Shown piece after piece: positions 11,990-24,582 of a DNA stretch of 64,000 nucleotides. This DNA comes from Lactarius indigo (Eukaryota; Basidiomycota; Agaricomycetes; Russulales; Russulaceae), in the NCBI GenBank assembly GCA_025766275.1, contig JAFKAC010000005.1, positions 2,170,001 to 2,234,000 of the forward strand, read 5' to 3'. The position numbers and the translations under genes are program-made. The notes under the pieces are model-generated. The model was given only the letters and a program-made list of their open reading frames with translations. It did no database searches and was not told the origin of the DNA. The stretch's first letter is position 1; each line of letters opens with the position of its first letter.

Positions 11990-13620
11990 TCAAACACCAG
12001 ACGAAAGGGCATCCGCTACGGGATTTTCTCCTAACATCCAATGGGCATCGAGTCTTTCGACGAAGTCGTCTTGCGTGTTGACGATGGTTACAGGACGGCC
12101 AGAGAGTTGGCACAATGAGAAGAACTGCTCTGGGTCGTCATCGTCTATCCATAGCAATTGGAGCGCCGGCAACGTGACCGTTTCCTCAGCAATGTCTTCG
12201 AGCGCAGAGGCAATACACCCCGCCAACCCCCCAGATACCTCCAGCGCCTCCACTGCAGAGAATAGGCGGAGAAGTGGCAGCCATTGCGCACTCTCCCAAC
12301 AATCTTGCCCTGCCTGGCTCTGGCGGACGGAGATATGGCCCACGTTGGAGGTCATAGCGACAAATTGACCAAGCACATGGGCCACGTACGCAACTGGAGA
12401 TTTTACTAACATACTTTCCGGGACAGGGTCGGAGATTGTAAGGGAAAAGCGGGCCTGAAGGCATTCGCCTTGTGGAAGATCAAATTCGATGTAGGCATTT
12501 TCGAAATCAAAAGTTACTTGCGCACGCCTGAACTGGGCAAGTTTGAGATTTGAGCGGCCGATGAACTGGGAAAGTTGGCAAGTTTGAACCCCCTCCATCA
12601 AGTACTCTATTCTGATGTCCTCAACTCGAGGTGCGTCAATTTGGGCCACGAGATCCTCCAAGTACTCGAAATCATATCCGAATACAAACTCGGTGAGGGC
12701 GGGAAGGACAGCCAGTATCGGGGGATCTTGGCGCCTTCTCCCTTGTTTATGGCGTGGGATCGAAAATGCGTATTTCATGATGCGAAGGGTTCTAAGCTTG
12801 GTCAAAACGGCCAGGCCACTGACCCTCCTCTGGTGAGATGTAACCATAACTGTAACTGTCCGGGGGAACATAGTCGAGTTGGAGAGAAACGAGCTCGCGA
12901 GCCGATAAAAGTAGTGTGGGTAATTCCGGAAAGGAAACGTTTTCTAAGCGGAGATGTTGTATACATGGGACAGACCCGCCCAAAAATTTATTTGGGAGGT
13001 GAAGCACGTCCGGGTCATCTTCATTATCCTCGCAGGGTCCCGCAAGGTCGAGATGTGTCAAAGTCAGAAATGGCACCGTCATCAGCTTGATCACTTCTCC
13101 CACATCCAAGGTCGCGATGAGGAGATCAATGCGGCGTACGCGATTATGGTGCTCGAGTGCAGCAATGAGATCATCTTGGTCGTCCGGAATCTGATATTTA
13201 ACGGCAAGAGGAAACTCCTGCGGCCAGCAACTGAGATTCTTCCTGGCGGGCGTTCGGTGTGAGCAGTAAAGATGGAGGTCGAGAAAGAGAGGTGATGCAT
13301 ATATGATTTGTCGCCATCTTTGGCAGACATGTACCAGCCTTTGCCATACCCTCATTCGTTCAATGGGGTCCCCATAAGAATAAGGATCAGGTAGACAGAA
13401 GGCAAATATTTCTCGAAAGACATCGTCTGGGAGAATGTTGATTGTCGCTAGATGATGTCTGTTGCTCTTTTCTGTGCCACGCAACTCAGTTCTCCATGTG
13501 GGTGCTAACCAGACAATTAAACATGCACCAAGAGCACGAGCCATTTCAAGTTCGATCTTCAAGCTTCTGCAATGGCCAGTGTCAGTGTTGAAGAAGTGCC
13601 AGGGGGCGAATCAGGAGAAC
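11990..13620 (-). pseudogene. F-box/leucine-rich protein, copy 2 (frameshifted)
   Basis: Two overlapping frames carry one protein. The N-terminal F-box half (ILPDDVFREIF, WQRLVHVCQRWRQI) is read from about 13562 to 12830. The C-terminal LRR half (LAVLTKLRTLRIMKY... to GRPVTIVNTQDDFVERL) is read down to 11990. At about 12823-12830 the sequence lacks two bases (or gains one) relative to copies 1 and 3, in the conserved P-E-E-M-V-x-G-L stretch. No intron fits there. The first exon of the paralogs (start Met) is also altered: the position matching their ATG reads CTG (around 13590). The tail is longer than in the other copies. It is probably a pseudogene; a sequencing indel is the alternative, though the missing start codon argues for decay. 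Confidence 0.7.
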
Positions 13621-14172
13621 AATGTTATTGAAGGGAGAGTTTGTGGATGTTGATCGACGCTGATCAGTCATCTTAGGGGCCAGTATATCCCTAAACAAAG
13701 TTGCGGAGAATAGCCGTCTGAGGGAGAAATAAGGAATCCATCGTGGACTTTGGTTCGCGACAAGAAAAAAAGACAATTTTGTGTAAAGCTACAGTAATTG
13801 TCACCAGACTGTGCACGCTTCGCGATTATACTAGAATGCAGCCAGCTGTGCCGTATGTGCTCCTGCCACGGCCTACGGTACTGAGAAACGATGGATGCAA
13901 GTTCTAGCTTGCAGTGAAGCTTGAAGCTTGAAGTGGGATGAGTCACCATGCCAGTAGTGCGGAAAAGTTGGTGGCCGGAACGGACGTACAAATGGGCCGC
14001 AAGGACTGGACAGGTCCCTCGCGAGACCCTTCCTCTCGCCCCAATGACAAAGGGTATTGAAAAGGAAAAAAGAACCCTGACTCACAGTAAAGATAGCTCC
14101 GAAAGCAAGCAAGAGATCCTTGTGTACACTCGCCGAGAGCACACGGCACTTAAATTCGTACGAATATACATT

Positions 14173-14203
<31 letters not shown>

Positions 14204-14347
14204 ATGATACCGATTTCACGTGTCCTTTGTCCTCTCCTGAATTGTATGAGATGAGCGAGGGCTGGGACCTTCGATGGAATAACACCAGAACAAGGCAACC
14301 GCTACAAAGCTTTCTCCTAACGTCTCTGATAATCTCTGATAATCGAG
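13621..14347. other. Intergenic between F-box copies 2 and 3
   Basis: This holds the 5' flank of copy 2, related to the 5' flank of copy 1 near 370-500 in the opposite orientation, plus a TAC microsatellite. No gene is seen. Confidence 0.5.
14171..14204 (+). repeat. (TAC)n trinucleotide microsatellite
   Basis: About eleven uninterrupted TAC/CTA units lie just downstream of F-box copy 3. Confidence 0.9.
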
Positions 14348-15821
14348 TCATTCAACGAACTCATCTTTCGTGTTAATGATGGTCACAGGGCGACCAGAGA
14401 GCTGGCGCAAGGAGACGAACCGCTCTAACTTCTTGTTGTCCTCGTCTAACAATAGCAATTGGAGCGCCGGTAACGACACGGTGACCATCTCCTCGGCGGT
14501 GTCCTCGAGCGCAGAAGCAACATACCCTGCTAGCCCCCCAGATACCTCCAGCACCTCCACGGCCGAGAATAATCGGAGGAGCGGGGGCCATTCAGCACTC
14601 TCCACCCCACGCTGGTTCTGGCAGATGGAGAGGTGGCCAACGTTAGAGAGCATGGTGACAAGTTGACTGAGTAGAAGGACCACGTGAGAGACTGAAAAAC
14701 GGGACACTGGGTTCATGATTTCAAGAGAAAGATGGGCTTGATGACATTCGCCTTGTGGGAGATCAAGTTCGATGTGGGTTTTGTGAGCATAGAAAGTTAC
14801 TTGCGCACGCTTGAACTGGGAAAGCTTGAAGTTTTCTGTGCGATCGATGAACTGTGAAAGTTGGCCAGCTTGAACTTGTTCAGGCTCTTCCATGAAGTGC
14901 TCTATTCTGACGTCCTCGACTCGGGGCGCGTCAATTTGAGCCACGAGGTCTTCCAAGTACTCGTTGTGACCTTCGAATACAAACAGGGTGAGAACAGGAA
15001 GGACAGCACGTCCTGGACGGCCTCCCGTCTGTTCATACTCGAACGGAGATGGGAACCTAATGCAAAGAGTTCTGAGCCTGGTCAACACGGCCAGTCCCTC
15101 GACCATCGCCTCTGGTGGAATGTAACCAGTTATGGGAATATACTCGAGCTGGAGAGAAACGAGGTCACGAGCTGACATGAGAAACGTTGGTAGTGCTGGA
15201 AAGGAAATGAATTCCAATCGGAGATGTTGTAGACACGGGGCAGACCCGCCCAGAAATCGATCGGAAAGGTTGGGCACACGATTCTCAAATCCCGTAAGCT
15301 CAAGACGGGTCAGCGCCGGAAATGGCACTTGCATCGTCGCGAACACCTCTCTCGCAGGAGAGGTTGTTAAGATCTCAATGCAGCGTACACGGTCAGGGTG
15401 CTTGAGTACAGCGATGAGATCGTCTTCGTCATCGGGAATGAAGTAATGAACAGTGAGAGGAAATTCTGGCCAGTGACTGAGATTCTTCCTGAAGGGCGTC
15501 CGATATGAGCAGTAAAGATGCAAATCGAGATAGCGTGGTGAGGCATATGTGATTTGTCGCCATCTTTGGCAGACGTGCACTAGACTTTGCCATACCATCA
15601 TATGTTGAATGCTATGAGGGTCGAGTAGGCAGAAAGAAAATATTTCGCGAAAGACATCGTCTGGGAAAATGTCGATTGTCGTTGCACGTTTGTTAGTACA
15701 CTCTCCTGTGCCACGCAACTCAATTGCCTACTCTATGCGAGTGCCAGCTAGAACTTGAACACATACCTTCAGGACAAGTCGTTTCGGTCTTCAAGCTTTT
15801 GCAGGGGTCATGTGCCAGCAT
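14348..15821 (-). CDS. F-box/leucine-rich protein, copy 3 (slightly shortened)
   Basis: Exons 15767..15821 and 14348..15705 (61-nt GT..CAG intron) give 470 aa. The F-box-like region (IFPDDVFREIF, WQSLVHVCQRWRQI) is followed by the same degenerate LRR scaffold as copy 1 and the block GRPVTIINTKDEFVE. The protein then stops where copies 1 and 2 continue with RL plus several residues, because the Arg codon position reads TGA. The rest of the frame is clean, so a functional product is plausible. It would presumably be an SCF substrate receptor, as for the family. It sits head-to-tail between copies 2 and 4. Confidence 0.82.
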
Positions 15822-16917
15822 TGAAGAGGTGCCAGTGTCAGGGGATGGATCAGGAGAAACGATGTTATTGTACAGAGAATTTGAAGGCGTTCGTTGATAT
15901 GTCATTTAGGGGTGAAGGTGCGGAGCCAGGAGGATTTACTAGACAACGCTGCGGCCCGGGAGAGTAAATATGTATGAATAGGAATATGTCCGCCACCAAC
16001 AAGTTGATTCGAAGTTCGAAGGCGATTTCGATTCACGAAACTGACAAGATCAATGAGGCCTGTAATTCCTATCAGGTGCTCGCTACCAGCTTGCTGGTCC
16101 AAATCTGCTCTGCAACTCTGCTACGTACTGCTTCTCTTGCTAACGACAATACAGTCCCATACATTAGTACAAAAAAAAACTTCTAAAAATATCGCTCCCA
16201 ATGTAAACGCGTATGACCCAGATGTCAAGTGCGACTACGGCCAAAAAACCTTGCATCAAACGGCTCACATTCATTATGTATTCCAGCGATTTGAGTCTCC
16301 TGTCCGTCCCTTCTCGCCATGGCACTACCATGCACTCACATTGATTGTGTCAACTAGAGAGAGGAACCATAGGAGGAGCCCAAGGTTGAGAAGAGTACCG
16401 CGAAGATGGTAGCGACGGAATAAAATGAGCGCCCAGTTGTGAATGGGCGTCTATTTGTGTCCACTATTCTCACCACCTTCCTCTCTCTAGTTGACGTCGC
16501 GCTCAATATGGAGACAGTGTAACTTACTACCAGTATTCGAACGACGAGTGACGACACGATGAAAGACAACAAGTGCAAGTGAATAACACCCGAACAACCC
16601 AATTCGTACTTCCCTTTCTTCTTCCTTTCGGTGTCAGATGTTATTTCGGGGTTCTTGTGGAGAGTTCAGTCATGTGGTTCTACTGTCAGCGGCGACCATC
16701 CGTCGCGCTCCTCGTGGGGGAGACCAACGAAGGGAACGATATCGTTACGGTAACTCGTACGACTGTACATATCATCACATCGTTATGAGGGCATATAGTT
16801 TGTTTTTCGTCAATGTGTGTGGATATCAAATTCTACAGCAAGACGACCATAACCGTACGACGCCAGTACCCAAATAGTACAGGACTCCCCCTTACTTCCT
16901 AGGGTGGTAGGACTTGA
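15822..16917. other. Intergenic, no gene seen
   Basis: This stretch lies between F-box copies 3 and 4. It starts with the 5' flank of copy 3, which resembles the flanks of copies 1 and 2. No further feature is recognised. Confidence 0.45.
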
Positions 16918-18366
16918 GTCTTTCATCAAACTCGTGTAGCGTGCCGACGATGATTATAGGGTGACCAGAAAGCTAGCGAACAGCGACGAAGTTATCAATG
17001 GACATTGAGCGATTATTTAAGCAAAGTAAGACAAGGGCTGGCAACATCTCCATGGTGATGTTTTCGAGTGCAAGAGCAAGATGCCCTGCCAACTTCTCGG
17101 ATACGTGCAACGCCTGCACAACAGTGAACAGACGGAGAAGTTCCAGCCATCCCGTGTTGTCTACAGTGTCTGCCAGAGGACAACCCGTGCCGCGCCAAAA
17201 GATGTGGAGACGGTCCACATTAGAAGCGGAAAACTGGCCGACCACCCGACCTATGTGCGAAACTTGCCGGTCTGTTTCACAGCAGAAGATTCTGACCCTG
17301 ATACTAGGACTGGATTGCGAATGGATCTTGTGATAGGGCTTAAAGGAGACGTAGTCACTCGTAAAAGTTATGTCCACTCGCTCGAACATGGCCAGCTGGG
17401 GATCTCCTGAGCGTTCGATGAGCCCAAAAAGGTTAGGAACGCGAAAGTCGCCTTGATCGCTAGCCAGTTGGTCCATGTAGCCCATGCCAACCCAGTCGGG
17501 TTGGGGAGCGTCGAGTCGGGCCACGAAGTCCTCCATATACTCGCGGACACCACAGAGTCCTAAGGGGGTGAGAGCGGGAAGGACCGTCCGCGTTACGTGA
17601 GATGGGCGTATTTGATGACGGCGGGAAGTCTGCGATGTGAATCCGATCCAAAGGTGTCGGAGCCTGGTCGCCGCAGCCAGGCCCATAACCATTGCTTCGG
17701 ATGATATATAACCGTTCCTGGGTACGTCGAAAAGTTTGAGTCTGACGAGGTCACTGGCCGACGAAAGAAGGGCTGGTAATGCTGGAGAGGGAACGCCTCT
17801 TAAGATGATTTCCTGTAAATGTGGGGTAAATCCACCCAAAAATTTATCAGGAAGGACTTTGTCACGTGAATTTCGATAGTTTGACCGAAGCATAAGGTGC
17901 GTCAGCGCCGGAAATGACTTCTGCATCGCCGTGGCCACTCTTCCCAACTGCGAGACTGTAAGGAAAGGTCGACATGGCGCATACGGTCGTGGTTCTTTAT
18001 CGCAGCAACGATATTATTTATGTCGTTATGAGTGACGACCTTGTAATGGCTATATTCAAGGGTAATAGGAAAGGCTGGCCAGCAACCCAGATTCTTTGTC
18101 ACGGGAGTTCCATTTGTGCAGAGAAGCTGGAGGTTTAGATGGCGTGGGTAGGCTAAAATGATTTGTCGCCATCTCCGGCATACGGGCACCAGTCTGTCCC
18201 ATCGCCATTGCCATGGGTTGAATTCGGATTCATTCATTCGGCAGGTGTCAAATATTTCCACCAAGACATCGTCTGGGAGCATGTTAATCGTTGTTACATA
18301 TATGCGGGTCTTGCCTGTCCCATACTGGTCAGTAACCGCGGTCACTATGCGTGTGCTTGAGGACAT
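16918..18366 (-). pseudogene. F-box/leucine-rich protein, copy 4 (decayed)
   Basis: The N-terminal part (18366 to about 17950) carries the F-box-like segment (MLPDDVLVEIF, RLVPVCRRWRQI) and the conserved block to RMRHVDLS. The homology then shifts frame at about 17950-17960 and continues as the LRR part (LGRVATAMQKSFPALTHL...) down to 16973. There a TAG interrupts the conserved R-x-L-S-G-x-P block. The same frame reads on after the stop (LSGHPIIIVGTLHEFDERL) to about 16918. It is the most diverged of the four copies. The combination of frameshift and in-frame stop makes it very likely non-functional. Confidence 0.75.
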
Positions 18367-19975
18367 ATAGCGAACCCGCTTTTTCCTTCGTGCTTTGTGG
18401 CTACTTTTTTCGATCTTCGAGACTCTGAGATGATCACGTGAAGTGGTGCCAGGCGACGACAGGAAGAGCGGACGATCACTTATTGAAAATAAGTAGCGAG
18501 GAAAATCGTACTCAGTAATTGGTATTGGTCCAGAAATGTAGAAAAGGAAGGCACCTGAAAGAGCCGGTTGACAGGGGCAGTTCGGTGAAACTGGGCAGGG
18601 AGACTCGACTATCGCTAATCAGAGATTGGCGGTGGCGCTCAGTCCATATCGAAGGTCGTAGATAGACCTCTGAATGGCCATCGATGATGTGAACTATTGA
18701 GTTCAGTATATGAAATAGCAGCACGAGTTGAATGCAGCGAGACACTGAGAGTAGCGCGCCACGTCCCACGAGTTGGGAATGTGTCCACGACACCTCATGG
18801 TGATATCGATGAAAATTAAAATGAAATATCCTGTGATCGGGAAGCGTGCTGGACGTATGGTAGCCCATGAGGAATGACTTCACATTCACTCGCCCTGCAT
18901 CACTTTGCGCCCTCCCATTGCCGATTTAGCACGTCTGGGAAGGGTGAACAAGAAGACCGAGAAGACCGAAAAAAGTCGTCCAGTGCACGTGTTCCCGGAA
19001 CATTTTCTCACAGCCCTCTCTCACACTCACACTTCGAACCAGCCGTCGCTTCCGAAAAACGCCCCTTTTGAGCCACCTCCCCACGCGGGAAAATTTAGAG
19101 CAAGGCGATCGGTCTCCTAGGAATGAGACGCGAGCCGAAAGGTGTTTTTCGAATTGGTTTCCTCTGCCGAGCACGGGGGCGTGTTTTACGAGGTTGAAGC
19201 CCTGGAAGTATCGGTCCGAAAAGATTCCTCTGCTCAGCGCTCAGCCTCCAGCGCGTTACTCAAGCTGGGTAGGGGCTCGTGGGCAAAGTCGTGCACTTCA
19301 GATGGACAAATGCGAAGAAAGTCCGCTTTACTTAACCCCGGAGACTCCGGAGCGCCCGTACCGTGATTGCTTCGTCCTTCCCATGTCATTCATCGATTCG
19401 TATCACCCCTCTTCGTGCTCTATGCTCGATACACGCTGCTTGATTCTCTTCCAGTATCGTCTGACCTGGCTACCCCGCTCTGGTACTCACAGCAAATGGT
19501 ACACTGCTGCTTGCCCGCCGGTCGATCCTAAAAATTTCACTCGAAATAATACGGGTTTTCTTTTCAGTGTTTTGGAAAGCCCCGGAATACCCTCATTCTT
19601 ATGCCTTCGCCCAGTCTTTCCTCTCTCAACTCGTTTTCTCCGATGACCTCACGCGTGCATGCATCGTTGTCCGCACATGTATTCGAAGATGCCGACCCCA
19701 TGGCGGTGCGAATGCCACCGTCTCCATCTTTGGCATACGTGTGCGAGCCTATGCCAACGCTGCGGAGAGTGTCTTCGGCAGGAGCGATGCGATAAATCGT
19801 CGACTCGTACTGTACTGGTTGCATTGCGGCATATGATACGTGGCACGTCCAAGTCGTGTCCCGTCCGCTGGCACGACCGAACCGTGGGAATATATATCCT
19901 AGTCAAGATACAGCATTCAAACACAGCTAATTTCAGATTCTACTGAGTCGACGGGTCCCCTCCTCCTCATTCATG
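18367..19975. other. Intergenic, no gene seen
   Basis: About 1.6 kb separates F-box copy 4 from the 3' end of mtnB. Short open frames are present, but none has a recognisable product. Confidence 0.45.
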
Positions 19976-21075
19976 TTATTCTTGTACGAGGGGGAGGCCG
20001 TGGGCCTTCATCTTGATAGCGATCTCAAAGAGGTAATCAAGACACTGCACGACGTGCAGCGGCATTCATAAACCAGCCTCATCAATCACATGGCACTTGC
20101 GCAACTTACCTCGGTCTGTGTCTTTGCCTTCTCCCAATCGCTCCCTTACAGTAATGGGTCAGCACATACGGCGGAACAAGCGACTAGCCAGCCTTACCCC
20201 ATACGTATATGCCATGGCGGCGAACAAGCACGGCGGGGGCGTCTGGATACCGTCGCATGGCGTCGGCCATGCTGTCTTTGAGGTCCTCTTCGTTTGGGGT
20301 ATTTTCGATTATCGGCACCTCTAAGGTGTCGAGATAGGACAGCGCGGCTTTCATTCCGCCTACGCGCACGCCTTTGATCATCTGTCGGTTCCGATGGCAA
20401 CGTAGCACACAGCACAAAACGGCATAATTACTGTACCTCCTGCCAAATTATATTTTTTAATTTCGGTGCGCCAGGAAGAAGTGGAAGTTGTTGTTTGGGA
20501 AAACGTAATCGCGTGCACTAGAAAAAGGAACGCACCTGATGAGATATGCGGAATGTATTTCCGTGCGTGAGCAGGGTGGCCATCACCGCGTTCTGTGAGT
20601 GGGTGTGGATGCAGCTGCCCGCGCCGCGCAGATCGAACGCGTTCCAGAAGAGTGGCGTGCACGCGGACTCTTTGAGATCGAGCGACGGCCGTCGGAGGAA
20701 GGCGCGATCGCCGTCGGGCGGCGATGGGAATGGCAGGACGAAGATGTGCGACGGCAAGATGCGCTCCTTTTGCACGCCGGAGGGGGCGATGTACACCTTG
20801 TCGCTTGGGGAAGTGAGGGGTGAGCGGCGCGAACGCGTACGAAGCATGAGCTCTCACGCAATACGGATACTGATGCCTCCCCCGGTTCCCGTCACCCAGC
20901 CCAAGAGATAAAAGCCACGACAGAGCTCGGGGATAAGGTTTGCGGGCTGAGAGAAAGAAAGAGGTTAGCCTGGAAGAGAAACGAAGATGGGTTCACTGAC
21001 ATGTAAAGGGTCATCAGAGATGACAAGGTGGTCTGCGCTTGTCGTCGCTGTGTGCGCCTGCTCGATGGATGACAT
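19976..21075 (-). CDS. mtnB: Methylthioribulose-1-phosphate dehydratase (MtnB/MDE1)
   Basis: Seven exons (21001..21075, 20858..20946, 20536..20803, 20437..20439, 20198..20381, 20110..20144, 19976..20044) give 240 aa, typical for this class II aldolase-like enzyme. It dehydrates methylthioribulose-1-phosphate in the cytosolic methionine salvage pathway, using zinc. Visible motifs are [17 protein letters not shown], the conserved Cys in ACTPLFW, the zinc ligands in HTHS, SHQ-E-MIKG, IIENT and [12 protein letters not shown], and the ending [18 protein letters not shown]. The Glu of the SHQEMIKG signature is absent from both neighbouring exons. It is supplied only if the 3-nt GAG between a CAG acceptor and a GTACAG donor at 20437-20439 is an exon. 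Without it the intron would be 154 nt and the residue missing. The gene stands alone; its regulation is not visible. Confidence 0.9.
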
Positions 21076-23208
21076 GGCAGCAGAATAGACAGGAATTATG
21101 TAAGACTCGTGAATGACAGGCTTCGATCGAGTTATGGAATTCGAGTAATCGGCCCGCGAACTGGCTCCGTTTTATTGGGTGGAATTTTCGGCTTAGCTCG
21201 AATCTTGGCCAGATCTCGGCGTACTCAACTCCACCTAAGCGCCAATACAGTACTTGTGTGGGCCACTTTTACTCACTGAGGATAGCCGCCGTACGTAGGA
21301 GCTAAACGACATATTAACATGCCCCATCAAGCAATCAATTAATCAATCTTCAAGGTCTTCTAGCCAAATCACTGTTTGCTGTACGAAACCTGACGAAACC
21401 ACTTTTTTTTTTTGATTCATGAGACTCGGGTGCTGTGCCTGATGGCACTGCTGCACCGATCAACGGACGAGCAGCTCGAAGATAGGAGAGATGACCTCTG
21501 TACCATTACACACAGTTCGGACTCTTTGGCTCCGCTCCTTCCCGAGACAAGAGATAGAGACGACATCGTTAATTATCACATGAGTTAATACGACGACCCA
21601 CCGGCTAAGGTGAGCGACGCGAGAGCGAACTACGGATTGAAAGATCACCAAAATTAAATCCCGAGGTCCGTGCAAAGTAAGTTACAGTACGCCGCCGACT
21701 TTTGATACTGTAATGACGGAGCTGTCAGCCAGCCTTTTTTTTTTTGTTGGGTACGTCCTCGATCGACATCTGAGTCGCCCCCCACCCCTTTTACTGACAC
21801 GCTCGCCCAAGGCACACTATGTACATCGTACCTTACCTATCCCCGAAACGAAGGAAAGGGCCCTCGACCCGACACAGGATACCAAGATAGTGTGAGATGA
21901 GGCAAGCGGCCTTTCCCCCTTACCCAGTCCACACGTGCTTTTCAAATCTGCTCGTCTTCCTACCTGCCTAAATTCACACCCCCATTTTTGGGGGAACCAG
22001 AAAAAATTGGGTCAATCAATCGGCATCTTCCAGCGTTCTGATAGGCGATGTTCATCGCTACTGTGTTTTGACCCGCACTCTTGAGGCAGGCGGGGCGGGG
22101 CTTCCTCTCCCCCCACCAGCGTTCCGGGATCCCCTTCGATTGCGATATATGGAAAGACTGGCATCGCTTATCACGGAGATCTCCTTTTCCGTCTGTCAAT
22201 CCCAGATTCCAAGCACCCTCCTCAAAAAAGAAATGAAGAACACGAGGTATGTGGCAGCCCACGGGAAAAAGAATGGTGGGGCCCGTGTCATGCTATTCGG
22301 GCCCGCGTACACATGATCAGCTTCCACCCGCCCCCACCCCAGGCTGCGCATAAACAGTATTTGCCTGGCCAGTTTTGGGCAAGGTGAGTAGGAGATGAGA
22401 TAGGACGGGTGAGTGGGGCCAGGGGGACAGGCTGGGTGTGCCCAGACCCGTTCCTTAGAATCCATAATCTCGAAAAGCTCTCTTCTCCTCTCTCGCACCG
22501 CCCAATGTCGATTTTTTGTTCTATTTATTGAGCCCTGCGTGCCTATTCTCCCCCCTCGAGGCTTTTTTGCTTTCCCACTGAATATTCGAATGAACGGACT
22601 TGACGGTTGTTCCCACTGGTAAGTTCATCACCAGACTGTATGGATCTCTCCCCGGCCCGGCTTAGTCCAAGCCCGTCATCATTCAAAGGACTATTGGGAG
22701 ACAGCCTTGACCTTCATTGGGAAGTGCCGCATGCTCCACCAACGTGTACGCGTGTGCGTGTGCGTAGAATGTGAGAACGACCAAAGCGCAGAGCGGAGGT
22801 GCCCCTATGCGGAAGCCCGTTTACGCAAGGTAGCAGAGGTGGACAATGATCGCCGCTGCCTTCTGTAGTTGCTCTTGTACCTTATCTCGTTCCATCTGGT
22901 CACGTTGACGGACTGAGAACTCGAAGGTTTTGCGGCAGCCGCCGTGCGGGTAAGCGGAAGTAGATAAACACGAGGGAGTGGAAGGAGGCCGGTGTGCGGG
23001 GGGATACAATGGTGATACAGAGCAGAAAATAGCAACACGGGTAACGCAGCTCAGGCAGGAGGAAAAGGGGTTGCACAACAAAGTACGAGGTTAGCTGTGG
23101 CTGAAAACAGAAAACGGAAACAACGGGAACCAAGAAAAAGAGCGGAACAGACATGATAAGGGCATGCAATACAATGACTGTCGTAATGAGATAGGGGCCG
23201 GTGGAGAT
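21076..23208. other. Intergenic, no gene seen
   Basis: About 2.1 kb covers the 5' side of mtnB and the 3' side of the PAS-like gene. There is a (GT)-rich stretch near 22745-22765. No gene or RNA is recognised. Confidence 0.45.
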
Positions 23209-24582
23209 TCAAGATGTGGACGGCCTGGAACTACCCGACGATTGCCTCGGTCTCGAACTCGCGGTGGGTGTTGGAGTCGTGGAACTAGTGGACCTGGCCG
23301 GTTGGCCTGTCCCAGAAGACGACGGAGAAGAGCCGTGTCGCAAGATGACCATAAGGCCGTCCGAGTGAGCAGAGAAGATCGCGTCGACGACGATCTCATC
23401 TTCCATAATCGCCGCAGTGCGTTGTTGGCGCTGTGGTCGCTGGCGCATCGACGAACTCGCTCCTCTTGCCCCAGAATTTCGTGGCTGCTGGTTTGCCGGA
23501 CTATTGCGAGGCGGCGGGCGCCCATGGCGTGAGGTTTGCGGGGGGGATTCGGGCTCCATCCGCTCGCTGATGAAGCCAGAGGTCAGATTTATGCCGACAA
23601 GGGGGGAAAGGAAATACGAACATAGAGTCTCGGCCTCGTGGGAAGAGGTGGAACTTGCCAAAGCCAAAACCACCGTCGCTGGGCTGCCCGCGCTCGTTCA
23701 CACCCCAGGTCTTGACGGCCTCAATCCAACTACGGACAAGTTTCTCGTCTCTCTGAGCTACAAAGTCAAAAAAGGGTCGACCCAGGATATCTGTGGTGGA
23801 CAAGAAGCTCTCGTTGGAGCTATAGACAATCGGGCAGAGTAACGAAAACCTGTCGAGGATGAGCGCAGTGCGTATTGACTGCTTTGGGAGCGGATCAAAA
23901 GTGATGACACCATCTGAACCAGTCCTGCTCCCCCCGCTGGCACGCGAGCTGGTGGGTGAAGGAGCCTCGTTGCTTGTCGCACGGCTACTGGGCGAGGACT
24001 CGCTGGGCTCATCTAGAACTTCAGAACTTGGCTCTGGGGAATCGTATCCCTGGATGGGGCTAGGGGGCATGGGAGACGGGTCACCCCAGCGCTGATATGA
24101 GTAGCCAATCAGTAACGTAGTGCCGGTGGAAGCGGAGGGGAACAAGCGCTTACCCGAAACTCAAAATTCGAAGCTGCGGGGGTGATGATAGTTACCTCTT
24201 GCGCGGTCGATGCGTTGTGCATGGCTCCTGGGCCCATGGAGGCAAAGGAAACGCTACCGACGAGAACATTCCATGCGACTGTTCTGGACTATTTGTTTTG
24301 GTTCCCAAAATGTTGGTGTGAGTGGTGAAAGGGGGGAGGAAAATGTGGGGATTCTCACGATGGCGCACAGAATGTAGCCCTTGTAAGGGTCCTTATGCTT
24401 CAGGCGTAAATAGGCGAGTACGGCTGCTTTGTCTTGACTGATGGTAGTACTAGACACGAGGGATGAAGTAGAGAAGGTAAAGTGAGAAAATGATACTGAC
24501 TAGTGAAGGCTTTTGACGTCGCGATATTCGTCTGGATGAACAAGGTCGAGAGAGGGAGTGCCGACGAGTTCGTGGGGTTCAT
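23209..24582 (-). CDS. PAS-like domain protein, putative
   Basis: Five exons (24497..24582, 24359..24449, 24154..24288, 23622..24091, 23209..23566) join in phase to 379 aa. The N-terminal 100 residues include a conserved-looking hydrophobic block (TVAWNVLVGSVSFASMG). A Ser/Pro-rich linker follows. A PAS-fold-like segment spans about 180-260 (LDRFS, GRPFFDFVAQRDEKLVRSWI, VNERGQPSDGGFGFGKF), then a low-complexity basic region and a second conserved strand (VVDAIFSAHSDGLMVILR). The name rests on resemblance to PAS-type signalling proteins of Agaricomycetes and could be wrong; no histidine kinase or DNA-binding domain is seen. It is divergent from TRM61 with 473 bp between the start codons. Confidence 0.65.
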
